This document shows, one piece after another, positions 1 through 13,250 of a DNA stretch of 64,000 nt. This DNA comes from Stenopsyche tienmushanensis (Eukaryota; Arthropoda; Insecta; Trichoptera; Stenopsychidae), in contig WACJ01000059.1 in NCBI GenBank assembly GCA_008973525.1, positions 992,001-1,056,000 of the forward strand. Direction: 5' to 3'. The notes under the pieces were generated by a model. The model was not told the origin of the DNA, made no database searches, and saw nothing but the letters and a program-made list of their open reading frames with translations. Both the position numbers and the translations under genes were made by a program. Position 1 is the stretch's first letter. Each line of letters begins with the position of its first letter.

Positions 1-3000
1 AGTTTTTTGTTTGGTTTTAATTGCGCTCTCCAATTTGGACCGCATCAGCATCTCGCTCTCGGTAATCGTGATTGAGTAATATCTCGATTGTTGTTTCAGC
101 GCTGATCCGGCAACGGGTTAATTCGATTAGAGCCAATTTAACCCTTCTTCTCGAGAGCGACTTAATGCGTCGTGTCGCCAAAACATTATCTTCTCAGGTC
201 TGAATCCGCATTCCTCGCAGATAAGAGTATACAGCGTCGCAGTGCAAAGTTTCCATATTTCAATTTATTAGTTCAACATTACATATCGATGATGTCACAC
301 TTTCAAAAAAATTACGTTCGCGAATAATTTACGTTTGCCGTCGCTGCTCCGGTCAAGTTTTTTTCTTCTCTAAATGCGCCCGAAGAACTCGTTCCAAAAA
401 GATAAATATCGTCGGTGTATCGGGATTCATTACACAATTTTCATTAATCTTGTCGTGCTCATATTCGAAACGACGTCTGATTTATCTCTTCATTTCTTCT
501 ATCGCTTGTCCTTAAATGTCTTATAATTATTTATACACTGAAAAAGTGAATTTTGGACAGTCTGTACGCGTGTGCGATCCATGTGATTGTCGAATCACAT
601 GGGAAGAAATGTTTATATATAATATAATTTAACTCTGAGCATAATGAGTGTAGAATAGAATGAAAATGTGGAGAAACCGCGGGAAACGAATATGTATATT
701 CGACATACTCAATTTCTATTTCACGTTCATTGTCAGTGTGAGACCCTGAACTGCTTAACATTTATGCTGAACTACACTTTCAATACAAACGGTGACTGTT
801 TTATCGCCCAATATAAAAATTAGCTAGAGAACTTTTTGCCACATGGATGAAATTATACATTTCTGTATTACAATTTTATGTGCCAAAATCATAAAAATAA
901 AATGGTGATTTGAAATCCGATGCCATTTTGTTCGGTCGATATAAACTAATTGGGTGTTAACACTAGATAGAAATTCAATTTTTATTATAATGAACCATAG
1001 TGATTTGGGTCTAACGATGACCTCGGTCCTAAAAGGTCGAAACACGTCTCTTTTTTGCTTTGTCATTAGAAGTATCCATTTTTGCTAGACAAATTAAATA
1101 TAAGTCCCCCATTGTATTAATATTTGTTACCTTTTGAAGATAATGAATTCGGTTTATTTAATTGCATGTAACCACATAAAACATTGTCGTTTGTCAAATC
1201 TATTAAATAATTTTATGCAGCCACAAACAGTCCACTGCACATCTATGGGCCTGTTTTGTTTGTGTTTTTTGTTAAAATAATTGTCTTTATATGATCGAGC
1301 GATTTAATTATGTTTAATGATTAAGATCTAAATCTGAATCAAAGCGCGATTAGTTATTTTTTATGTCATCAAAACACTTAATCATTAATATAAATCATTG
1401 TAGCTTGTGCCTTTGTCTAAAAACTCGGTAAAATGGCCGCTATAATAAAATTTAACTTAAGATTATTTCAATGTCAGTGTTATGTGTGTTATAATTTAGT
1501 CAAGTACGTCAGAGGAAGATCCTGAAGTGAAAATTTAAACCGGCTAACAGTCAAAAATATCGTCATGATTTGCTTTTTCCGCATACTTCGAGTAAAATTA
1601 TCCTTTTCGAAACGCCGTGCAAAAGAATCGCGATGACGCTACTTTCGGGCCGCATTATAAATCAATCAACCGACCGGTCGAGAATGAAATATTTAGTATA
1701 AACATATCTAATTGTATAATTCGTCTAAAGAACTACACAGCTTGCTGATTTTTACGGAAATATAAATTAAAACTGCCACGGTTGCTCTATTACGACACGA
1801 ATTATGCTGATTTATTTTTATAATGCTTGCTCACGATGTTTTCCTTGTTTGCTGTTTATGTTCCATCTAGCATATCAAATGCTTAATTATCGGGTTTCAT
1901 GTGATTGCAATTCATTTAAGGCACGATATTATGTTTTATTTGACAAAAGAGAAATATCTGATGAGTCGGCTTATATTAAAATCGAAGGTTTTGACATATC
2001 GATGGTTGTAGACAGTATGATGTAAAACGGACCATCGAACATTATTTAGATGTATTAGTTTGTGAATATTTCGCAGGTTGTAAATTAAAATAAGATCTCC
2101 TCAGGTGGATGAGATTTTATATTAGTTTCTTGATATAACGGCTGTAATAAATTTGTGCAGTAACTATTTCTCCGTTCTTAATTGGCCCTGCGGAGCACGC
2201 TCCCATTCTCGTCAAAGATTCGCATTCAATTTATCCACACTGCTATTTTTTTAGTAGATCTCCAAAATAATTGCATTGAAATAGTTCACGCGAGTCTGGT
2301 TAATGCAAAGGTCACAAGTTGCTTTGAAATTTGAAAAAGCTCAAAACATATCTTATAGGTCTATGTCTTATTGTCTTATCTATGTCGATCACTACTATTC
2401 TAATTATGACTTGAGTTAATCCTTTCTTCCTTATAAGTACTTGCTGCTTCAATCTTTAGCTAAAAACGGTTCTTTGATATATTATAAACTACTTGAATAT
2501 ACATATCATTTTTATCATCTGCTGATCCGTGAAATACTTTTTAGATCTTTGGCACTTTTAAAGAAAATTGTTATAATAATGTGTTTCATCCTAATTTGTA
2601 GATCTGATAAAAACTCACGATACTTGCGTACATCTGCTTCTGAATGCGTTTGATCCATCGGAAACATTGATTTTATGTGAATTAATATGCAATTCTATGC
2701 AAATGGATAATCAATCATTGAGAATTTATTTTTGTACCACGCATGTGTTTAATTTCATGGCTAAATTTACACCGTCGTGTATTGCGACACGTTTATCGAT
2801 CCACGACCTTATTGAATGCATCGATGTTAAAATCTTCGCTAGCGAAGATCGTGTATGGAAAATGTGTCATGATGATGAGATAATTCGTTCGTTGCTTCTA
2901 TATCGATGCGTTTTTTATTTTTATTTTCGGTATCGTTTTATTTATGAATTGTCCGATGAAATTTATTTTTAACGCGTGTCTAGCGAGACAGAGTATGTAG

Positions 3001-4264
3001 GCTCGTTTCGTGTCGCATGATCGCCATCATGGAATGATAATAAATCACTAATTGTCTGCTTGTAGCTGATTGTTTTATTTTCACATAATCCGCTGAAACA
3101 CACATTCGGTCTTGCCTATTCCGGCCAAGGCTTTGCTTATAGTCATAAATATCAGCTTTTGAATTCATCATCATCGAAGATGTAATGATTTTGGAAGTAC
3201 ATCCTCATTGATTGATTATAGGGTGATCGGTGGGCGATAATTTTTTTGTGATGTGAATATTCAGTTTTTTTTTCAATAGGGAAAATTCGCATAGGATCGG
3301 TGGCGCAACCTTGTCGTTACACTTCTCATTGGTGAAATTTGGTCGCGAACCCACTCTCGTGGAAGATGGATTTGTTCGAGCAATAAGTGGGTCACATTTT
3401 AATTGTGGTGGGTCCCGACGGGTCTCACGGCTTCCGAGCGAGGTCACACCTTCTGTGAGAAAAGCTAATTTCGTGTTTTACTGTTTGTCTTGAGCGCACT
3501 CTTTCCATTGTCGAGCGAACGCTAAAAGACACGATGCTTTTTTGTGATTTTATTATTTACATTTTGTATCCGTGAACCTTTTCGATGATTCATTAAACAA
3601 TCAGATGTTGGAAAACATATCGAATTACTTTTTGCACGGTCTCTGGCTTTCCTTCGTCTCGTTTTGTTTGCGATTAATCAAAGTCATTCATAGAATCAAA
3701 CCAATTGCGTTGAAGCATATCGTGTACGTGCATATTTTCTTAACCAAAGTTAAGTTGACCATGTTATGCAAATTTGTGTTAAACGAAATATTAAATTAGT
3801 ATAAAAAAGCAAGGGCGTTTTTTAATTGCCCAAATATTCTAATTATCTCAACGTTCTTTGGCAGCAACGTGAGTTCTATTTTCTAATTTCTGCAAAAGTG
3901 TAGTTCTCTTATTTTTCATTGTTTACTTTTGATCGAGATATCCATTTAAATTAATTGAATGTATTAAACACTTGTAAAGTTTTTTTTTTCTTAAATTGGG
4001 TGCTTCTTTTAGTGGAAAGAACTTCGTTTCAAAAATATTACTAATTGTTACGCCAAGTCTATATATTTTTAAATAAAACTTGTATAGGCACGGAAGGCAA
4101 ATTGGTTTAAACGTCAAGCAAAATCAAATATGTGATTGATCTCTCTGTGTGTATGTGTGTCAATATATAGCATAAAGCAATTGCTACGCCAGTAGCAAGC
4201 CTATTTTATTAAATATTACACAGGCAAAGTTCAACAACAATTTCACTAACAGTTCAATTCCAAT
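1..4264. other. Non-genic DNA, CpG-rich, no gene recognised
   Basis: No open frame here resembles a known family, and none is flanked by convincing splice sites. The sequence is complex rather than repetitive, with many CG dinucleotides. An isolated TTAACCC at 138-144 has no matching opposite end nearby. The longest frames, around 2667-2972 and 3205-3447, have no recognisable domain. Most likely intron or intergenic regulatory DNA. Confidence 0.6.
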
Positions 4265-4495
4265 GTATGTCCAACCTGCTCCGGTAACGCCCTAGCGAAA
4301 AAAGGAGGGACTGGACTCTTTGCACTCCAGAAAGCCTTTTCCAGTATAATCAGAAAGGTCGTATAGAATAGTTTTCCACTGTCTCCCGAGGAAAACTACT
4401 CAGTCTTTACAAACCTCCCACATTCCCTATCGAGGCAGCGTTCGTCAACACGTTCATTCAGGAGACCCGCTGGGTGAGCGTTCGAAATGAAACTA
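4265..4495 (-). repeat. SINE-like dispersed repeat, copy a
   Basis: The reverse complement of this segment aligns by eye with 51,836-52,095. Shared landmarks in order are a GAACGTGTTGA word, CTCGATAGGGA, GTTTGTAAAGA, AATAGTTTT-type words, TACTGGAAAAGGCTTTCTGGA and CAAAGAGTCCAGTCCC. The first half also matches 62,666-62,870. No protein is encoded. Three opposed or dispersed copies in one window make it an interspersed repeat; whether it is a true SINE or part of a larger element cannot be told here. Confidence 0.75.
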
Positions 4496-5940
4496 CCTAA
4501 TATTGAAATAAACAAATAATTTTATGTCAATATGATAAAAGGGTGTCAGAAGAGAAAAATGTCGTCCAATAACGGTAATTTCCTAAGACGATTTTAATGA
4601 AATGGAACCGAATATTGTATCATCGACTAATTTTCAATAAGTTTAATACAAACTAAACTTTTGGGTCTGCAATTTTGCGCATTTAAAAATTGCCATCTTA
4701 CACTCGACTTTGATTTACGTCACCATAATTCTCACATTAATTACGTTCGGAGATGCACATAAACGGATGCATCGATCTGCATTTATCGTTACTATTCTGT
4801 AACGAGTCCTCGGCTATTTTTAGCGATGATCTTCTTCAATTTTTATAAACGGCTACTGGACACCGGCAATGAGCGTTGCAAGCGGCTAATTAATAATTAA
4901 TCGCCATTAAACGTCGTGCTGTTGGAAAATGTTCGATCGCTTGTTTTTTAGATCCGTTTATGGTAATGTTGCGGAACGATCCCTTTGAATATGGACAGGA
5001 TTGGAAACACGATCCTCGCGATTTTGATTGAGCGTCTAATTTGGCTCGATCTATAAGGAATTTTTATCGTAGGTCGAACGATCCGGATTTACCTAAGGCG
5101 ACATCCGTTATCCTTTTTCGACCGGGGTGACTTTAATCATTATCCTATCCGGGTTCTATAGAGTTCGGTCCGGGGTTTTTTCTCCGTCGGATCATCCCGA
5201 GGACGGCGTCCGGTTGGGTTTTACTAGCGACCGAGCCTTATTATAGCCGGATGTCATCTGCGATGGTCGTAAATAAGATTCAATGGGGATTACCGAGAAT
5301 CTACGTTTCAACATAGCTGCCACGGACGTCTTTCGTTATTATTTTTCATTTGTTCGACAACAATGCTATTGTTGTGAAATGGATGATTTTTTGTCCTCTT
5401 CGATCTATTAAATATCCATTTTGAAGGTGTACCAATCTTGATAGGATCCTGTATCCTTACAATGGCGCTAATTTATCCCGTATCCGTTTGTATGTCATCA
5501 TTCGTATTTATGATTTTCTTTTGGATTGCGATTGTTTTGTTCAATTTGCTTCGTTAACTTCATAATAAAATCCATATTACAAATGTATCCTCCGTTTAAT
5601 ATTGCATTCGTCATTGATAATCTCTTTTTTTGGCACTGGCAATGGCAAAAGCTATTATGATCTGATATCTTATATTTTTGTGTTTTTTTTGAGGTGGTCT
5701 TAAGCAATCTCCCCTTTTATATGATTATTCCCAACACGCCTTTATAGAAATAGTGTAGTTTACAAATAAAAATTACATTTACAATTTAAACTTAGCTTCT
5801 GGATTTATATCATTATCCTAATTACAAGTTAAATTCTAACATCTAATATATTTTAGGCATCATATCATGTATAAAATAGATAAAAATGGCGTGTTGAAAA
5901 TCGCTAACCGTTTTCACAAGGTTTAATATGGCGCATATGT
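4496..5940. other. Non-genic DNA
   Basis: No gene recognised. The block at about 4740-5290 is richer in GC and CG and of high complexity, unlike the flanking AT-rich sequence, and could be a regulatory element. No exon could be supported. Confidence 0.5.
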
Positions 5941-5941
5941 T

Positions 5942-6040
5942 TTTAAAAATGTGGTCGCCAGTCGCACCTTCTGTTGATTTGAATCCAAGACGATTAATTT
6001 ATGAGTCCAACCGCTTAACCGCGGAACTACCTACAGATAC
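5942..6040 (-). repeat. tRNA-derived SINE head (decayed)
   Basis: Read on the minus strand, 6021-6011 gives CGGTTAAGCGG, close to an RNA polymerase III A box (TRGYNNARYNGG). It is followed about 25 nt later by GATTCAAATCA (near 5985-5975), close to the B box GGTTCRANYCC. The A-box side and the following GGACTCATAA resemble a Ser/Leu-type tRNA. There is no intact cloverleaf: the acceptor stem does not pair, and an A-rich region follows. A tRNA-derived SINE or tRNA pseudogene fits best. Confidence 0.5.
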
Positions 6041-9000
6041 AATATATTATAATGGTGTTTTATATTAAATTTATTTCAACAAGTTATATATTTTCTAAAA
6101 TTAATCTAGGTCAGCGGATTGATCACTCGATAGATCCATTCTTAGTTTGGCAAGTGCAATTTTTAATGATCTTCGATGTGCCAATCTATCGATCGATAGC
6201 TTAGATTATGATCCATATTATGATGGGCAAATATGTCAGAATCTTATTTTTATTTTTCAACTTCTATCTTCGAAAAATTGGTATGACGCCGACATCAAGT
6301 CGACCAACTTTTAAAAATGATTCAGTTTCTTTTTCAGAGCATCCTACAAAGCCTTTTTATTATAATCATTTCGATTTTTTACAAGGCTTGAGTCGACAAT
6401 TTGACTTGATCACTTACTTCAGTACTTATCAAGTTTCGTGATACACTCATGCTTGAATACTTTTTAGCATGCATGAATTGATCCATATTTCCTTCAATTC
6501 GCATTGACAACCGAATTCCGTGGCGTGAATAAATCCTCCCCAAAGCATGACATTGCGCCATCATGTTTGACGGTGGGTATTTGCTACACTAAATTAAACC
6601 TGCTTACATCATTCTACAGTACCGATAGATCACTGAGCTCAGCTATGATATTTTCGTTTTGTGAGCGTCAAAATCGTACCTTCATATTATTTTTTAGATA
6701 AGCTTGATAGATTGTAAATTTCCTGATTTACATTGTATACATATTTATTTTGCAGTGTATTTAGTTTATTGTAAACTTTATTCTACCCACTGATGTTCTG
6801 AGTTCCTAAAAAAATACTGAAAATTTTCGTGATGTCAAAATACTTTGATGTGCTACTGTGTGTTTTGCGTTTTTCTGTTCCCACCCAATAAGAAAGTGGA
6901 TTGTGTAGAGAAAGGATTCATGATATCCTAATGGATCTAAATCTTGAACTGAATAAATGCATCCAGATATGATTCTTGTTAATATAGAGAAGGAATATGT
7001 AATGCATGAATAGTGTTTACATAATTATGTGATATTTAACCTCGCGTGGATGACGGATGCGCAATAATGAATCTCGTTTTTCTCGTTAGCCGAAAGGTCT
7101 CGTACCGGTTTGAGCGAATTGTTGAATGAGCTTCGTGTAAGTTGGATCTTCCGCAGAGACGAAGGTGAAGCGGGATTGAGCAAGATTCTCCGCATAATGG
7201 TTAGGTTAGAAGACGAGGTCAATGTCGAGCTTCTGCATGATGTGTCCGTTAACGCGATGTCTGGTCTGCTGGGTCAAGTTCATTGCTGTGCGCACTTTCA
7301 CTGCCTCATCGCTCTTACATTGCATCGCTCCCATCCACCTCTTTTTCTAAGCTGCGAGTGCACCTATACACTTTCCAGCATTGTCATATTTGAATCTTAT
7401 ACCATGACATCGAACTCTTTTTACTTTCATCTTTCAGGATTGTATTTCTATCGCATTTAAACGAATCCATGCCAGACGACGTCTAATCATGTTAGACTAT
7501 GCACGTAATATATTCAATGTTATTTAATAATTGGGGACAAATTAAATGTTGCTTCACAATCGCATTTACATTTGTAAAAGTCAATGCAGATAAAAAATTT
7601 ACTTGCATACATTGGCTATCAAATCAGCAACACCCCGAGCGCACGGATCGAGCATTTTTATTGTGTATCATTTAAACGCATGGTGCGCCCTTCTTTATGC
7701 TATTGTTTATACATATCTAGTAAACGTACGTTTAATCATTTCGTCATTGGTCTAGGTTAGTATCGTCTGAGTGACTTGATTTTAAAAACTGGCCATCGAC
7801 AACCAGTCGACCTCGTCTCGTGATCGGATATTTATGTGTAAAAGTCGCTGTTAGAACACACTTTCCAACGCCACATGTATTATCAATACAATTAAAAGCT
7901 TCAAAGTTTAATGTCATTTGACGTATCAAACCCTCACCGTTCTAGTGCTAAATATTATGATTAATATGATATTTAACACTAAGTTCCCCGATTTTTAATA
8001 CCTATGTTTTTAGAGATACCCATATGTCGTTTTTCCAATGCATTATCTTCAACATCAATGTCTCTTTCAGTATGAAGAGTACCGAGGATGATGAATTTTT
8101 CGTTTGAGTATCTACCTTGTTTGTCGGCCTGAGACGAAGAATTCCCACCCCAATAGCAAAAATGATTTAAACAATTAAATCTGGTGATTTGAGTTTGGAA
8201 GACAACTCATCCAAGGGGATGAAGCGACCCATAAGTTTGCAATTGAGGACATTCTAATGCTGAACATCAAAAAATCAAAGGATCCTAAAAAAGTTGGATA
8301 AGATTTAAAAATACATAAGTTGTTTGGGTCCCACACGCATTGACCATTTTCTTCGCATTGACGTTTCACACGCATTGACCGACATTGATAGGTTTTCTTT
8401 TCCATATATTTGTTCTATATTGCATACATTAAGAAAATATGATCACGGATCCCAGCGAATGGTTTCAAATTACAGAATGCCTCGATGCGTCAAACCCTCG
8501 TCATGACGGACAGAAATCATTCGCGATTTATATGGAAGTGATATTTAAATGAACATAAACGCTATCAATATTTCAACTTTAAAACTCCGAGTGATCTCCT
8601 CTCGTGTAGCACGTTCGTTGCAATGGGACGCAAATGGAAAATTTTCATACAAATCCAGATCCTTCTGGCGGATTTAAATGATCTCGATGTGTAATACAAT
8701 GCGATATTATAAATTAATTAACGAGTATGTAAATAATGATTCGCTATTGTGCAATTCGTATCACGTCAATGTGTATTGCGAAATATATTTAAATGTATAT
8801 CATAAATAATAAGAGTCTGCGTTGTATTATGTATGTGAGATATCGAGAGCGCGCGCATAAGGTTATTAATGCCATATCGTTGAAACTATGCAACGTTGTA
8901 AGATAATCGACCGGTTATTTATATTTGCGAAAAGGCGAACAATCTTCGATAGTGCGATTGTAATGTACATTATGTATTTTCCGAATCGACATTTAAATAA

Positions 9001-10020
9001 AAGTACCAGAATGACTCATTTTCCTTATTTTGGCACTTCTGACTCATGTGTACATTCAAACTTCATCGTTGAAAATTGCGCAATGATTGTTAATAGTAAA
9101 TATTAGGTTTTTTTTATAAGATCAGTCATTACTCGGACACATTTTCCTTTTGTTGCTGTCGTTATATATTTTTGAATTAAAATAGGATAATTTGAATTTT
9201 AGGCAGAATAGGATTTATGAATGAGTGGCGAAAATATTATTGATTTACAAATAGCGTCTGTATTTCCTTTTTTAAATCCAGAAAATTAGGGCAAATCTGA
9301 TTTAAGAAGATCAATCGAAAATATTAATATTTTCGATCTCCCAAAAGAAATGTAAATATGCATTTCAACAATTAAAAACAGTTCCTTATCTAAATGTTTT
9401 GATATTCCTGATATTATTGATTACGTTATGTTTCAATCAATACTAGAAAATATTTTATTTAAATAAACCAATTAAATCAAGTTAATTGTTGCTTCAAATC
9501 GTTTTTATTGGTTATTTCCCGAATAAGGTTCCCTTATAACCGGTCAAATTTACTAACCAGTTTTGCCTTTTTTAAAACAAGAAAACCAATTAACCGGTTC
9601 TTTGTCGGTTTTTGTATATACACAAATAGGCAATATTACAAAAAACTAGTATAGATAACTATTTTTGACTTTACTGATGTGGAGGGGATATGTAATATTT
9701 ATATAATTATTTTTATTGCTTAATGAAATACACTTCGACATTTCGACTATGAAGTAATTTTTCTGACGCATAGGGAAGTTCTAGGGAACGCTCTAAACAC
9801 TGCTGATCTACCAGGGTGGAAATACATGCCCACATTAAGTTAGCTTCGTATCATACGTATCACTTTATAAAAAGTTAGTCTCGTAACTTTAAAAAATACA
9901 TGCGATCGAAATCATTCATAAACAGGTTTAATATTCAATATGCATACACAAGAATTAAAAAGCGTGTCTTTCAAATATATTTAGTAATTTCTCCTACATT
10001 TTTTCACCTACACACTCAAT
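6041..10020. other. Non-genic DNA with short palindromes
   Basis: No recognised gene. A 14-bp perfect palindrome CTATCGATCGATAG lies at 6186-6199 near further CGATA words. A longer open stretch on both strands around 7025-7460 has no known domain and no usable splice context. Low-complexity AT runs occur near 9,290-9,480. Probably intronic or intergenic. Confidence 0.5.
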
Positions 10021-10040
10021 CGATGCAATTATGACAGTTT

Positions 10041-10078
10041 GCTTAATATCTACATTTTTTTTTGTTACAGGTGAGTTT
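10041..10078 (+). promoter_or_regulatory. Candidate recursive splice site (ratchet point)
   Basis: A T-rich tract (10,054-10,063) runs into GTTACAG (10,064-10,070), a strong 3' splice site. It is followed without any intervening base by GTGAGT (10,071-10,076), a near-ideal 5' splice site. The back-to-back AG|GTRAGT arrangement behind a pyrimidine tract is the signature of zero-length exons used to remove very long insect introns in steps. No exon is visible for tens of kilobases on the plus strand, which suits this. Chance occurrence cannot be excluded without RNA data. Confidence 0.5.
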
Positions 10079-13000
10079 GGCGTTAATGAATGAGCTCGCG
10101 GGTGAAAATCTATCTTTCGATCGTCAACGTCGCGTCCTCTGCAGAATGTGGTGATATTATCTCCCTATGTTCTTCCATTATTCGGCGGCCTCATCCATGA
10201 AACGATTCCACTCAATTAGCTTTCAATAAAAATCGCGTTCGAGAAGGTGTCTTCTGTGGCATACGCATTCAAGAACGCAATGACATATTGCGTGAGAATG
10301 CTGCGAGCTATTTTTTACTTCGGCCACTTTTATTCGACGACACCTTGCAATTTGAAAGGAATTTATTAACTGGGTCGACAAAAGACTTTTCCATCGAACG
10401 AATGTCGATCGATCCTTCCGGAATATTCCATCCGAGCTCGGATTAGGCAATGTTTATTTTCGTACTGCACGATAACGAGTGCTCTGCGATTTTTAATGAG
10501 CTCCTAGAAATGAGCCGCTTCCTTAGGAAGATCCGACAAACAGAAGTGACGCAATCGTCGATTGTCTGCTTCGATTCTTGGAATCCCATCCGATAAAATA
10601 AGTGTTTGACTTTAAAAAAATACTATTCATACACACAAAGGTCAATCGGGCGTCTTCTCGCACAAAAAAAGAACCAGAAGATGATCGAAAATATTTTTCC
10701 ATTCGCAATAATGATGTATTGCTGCGACTCGATGCGAAATTGAACAGTCACGAAGATGTAATTTGTCAGTTATTACGGTTGACATTTTTAATCCTTCTGA
10801 GCTCTGATCCTTCCTACGCGACATCTCGCCCCATTTATCCTATCTTAACAATAGCCAAGTGTAATAAGCGTAATTTGTAACAATCGTCGATGAATGCGAA
10901 CCTTGCTCTACATAAGTTATTACAGATAATATTATATAATGTGTATGTTTTAGAGTAATGTTCTCGCATTACCGAAGAAAAGAATTAAAAGTGGTCTAAA
11001 GTAAGTCAGATTAATAGCAATGACCTTAGGTTGCGGGCGCTCGTAATCCATATGGAACTTTTTTTTAAAGCTTCGAATATAATTTGAGAACCTTCATTTT
11101 TACCTTCGTCAAATCGAGTCGAATAATTAACATTCTTCACGCCAGTACGTTCACATTTTTTCCATGCGGATACAACAATAGGCTGATATATTTTTTAGTC
11201 CGACAGTGTTTGCTTTACCTTTGTTTAATGATATAATTTTGAGCGCGCAATGTTGGTGGTTTAGACGCTTTTTAAATACATCGGGGAAAATTTATACAGT
11301 CATCTATTCAACAGGAAATTTTAAAGCTTAGCAATTTGTAAAATAATTAGCTCCCTATACCAACATTGCTGTTATTGCTGATATTTTCAATAATTTTCTT
11401 CATATATCTGTTAATAGTTCGTACAAATTATAAATTACCCTAGTGTTATTTGATCAATAGATTCTTAAAATGTGTCATTTGAGTGTCAGTCGTAAACATT
11501 TTAGTTATATATCCAAGGAGCATAGCATATTTATAATGCATGAGGTTTTCTTCGTCATTGCTACTAATCATCATCAATCAAAGTTATTTTCTTATTGCCC
11601 AAATATTCTCAATTTTGAAGCTTTCTTTAGCACCGTCGTGATTTTGTTGTGTTCTATTTTGTTTAAAAAAAACTCGTATTTTAGTGACACAGATAGTTTT
11701 TGAAGTATGAAAATAACAAAACATTTTACATATATAAATTTATTCAACCTTTAAAAGTGCATATTTTAAAAATAACAAAGCATTGAGTGTTTGATATTTT
11801 AAATTGGTTCTTAATTTATTTTTACTCTGTCCTGTCGTTCAAAATACTCGTTGAGTAGCTGTTGACGTCGGTTTATTATTAGATTTATTTTATTTTATTT
11901 ATTTATTAGTCACCCCGGAATTCCAAAATGTCTCGGAATTCGAAAAGGAAAGATGTCCTCGTACGTTGAGTCGATGTTGTTATATACAGTGAATAAATTG
12001 AATCACCACGTTTTCGATTCGGATGTATTTCTTACCAAATCCATTAACGTGTCCGATATGTTTTCGTTTTGAGCGTTCACCATTTTAAACGATATTTCGA
12101 CAAAAGTCATAAATGTGTGGTTGGTAACTTTATGATTATTTTGTGTAATTATTCAATTTTGCCAAGCGCGACGACTTTGTGCAAGTTTGTGATTATTAAT
12201 TTTGACGTACTCTCGATTTAAATCGGTCGCATTGCCTCAACGCTCGACCGGCATTCAATATGTACGTTTCGGGTTCGGGAGATAAAATCTCTGCATCGGC
12301 GTTTGCACCGCGAATGCGGTAATTGGTCACTCCCGACCGTTTCGTCATTCCACAACGATGTAAATAGAGTAAAAGCCTCTCAAGTATCTCACAGGTGGTA
12401 TCTACGTCTGCAATCTAACACTGGACTCTTTAGAATCGTCAATTGCTAGTGGCGCAACAGGACATTTTCGAACGAATCCTCCGACTGTTGTTTTTGTGTT
12501 GGCAATTTCAATCGATCGCCTCGGCTTCTTGCGCAATTCGATTTTTACTCATTTCCTGTATTGGGCTCGATTTGATATCAGAGCAGAGAGTGAACGCGAT
12601 CGGCAGACTTTTTTATTGTGGTTATTTATAAACTCCGAAATCCTCGGAGGTCATAATGCATTCCCGTATTTGTTGCATTCTAATGACCACTGTCAAAGAA
12701 GTTCGCCACAAGTCGATAGCCAAATTTTATGCATCGAAAAATAAATTGAATTTCGGCGAAACGAGCAACATGATTTATTTCAACGTTCGCCATGACCACC
12801 CATGGCTGCATGACTTCAATATTATGTTATATTAATATCTCCATACGTTTTTCGTAGTATGAATAAATGTGATCCGGAAAATGCCGACATTTCATCAACG
12901 TAAATTTGAATAAAGCGATTTGTTTAAAAACTGAGTTTGCATGCTGTCCGCTCGTTTATCTCACCGCTATTCTATAGTACTCACATATTATTGAATTGGC

Positions 13001-13150
13001 GATAACGTACATATTCATAATTCAGACATAACGACAGATAATTTGTATGCTTTATTTTCTTATTATCTACATATGATTAAACTAAAATCATCATCATAGT
13101 GCAGGCACATGTAGCCCGCTACAAAATTGGGCCCTCTTCAATTTCAATTC
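10079..13150. other. Non-genic DNA downstream of the candidate ratchet point
   Basis: No gene recognised. CG-dense blocks (10,080-10,580 and 12,200-12,760) alternate with AT-rich spacers. Open stretches at 10,602-10,880 and 12,443-12,744 carry no domain I can identify and are probably chance frames. Confidence 0.5.
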
Positions 13151-13154
13151 ATGA

Positions 13155-13250
13155 ATAAGGATAACATCGATATTGAAAGTAGACTGACCACCAAGTTTTA
13201 TTTGTGGATGAAACTTTCCTTATTGTTCGGCGTATAATTCCTCCTTGCCT
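13155..13250 (+). repeat. Fragment of the SINE-like repeat
   Basis: A short match to the head of the dispersed family: CGATATTGAAAGTAGACTGA, then ACCACCAAGTTTTATTTG. It parallels 51,836 (CGATATTGAAGAAAAGAATGACCTCC...TTTATTTG, shortened). Only the head module is present. Confidence 0.4.

Noticed and set aside
138..150. TTAACCCTTCTTC resembling a piggyBac-like end
   Set aside because: No paired palindromes, no second inverted end; likely chance.
7025..7460. Long open frames on both strands in a GC-richer block
   Set aside because: No recognisable domain, no acceptor/donor pair framing them and no promoter; overlapping open frames on both strands suggest composition rather than coding.
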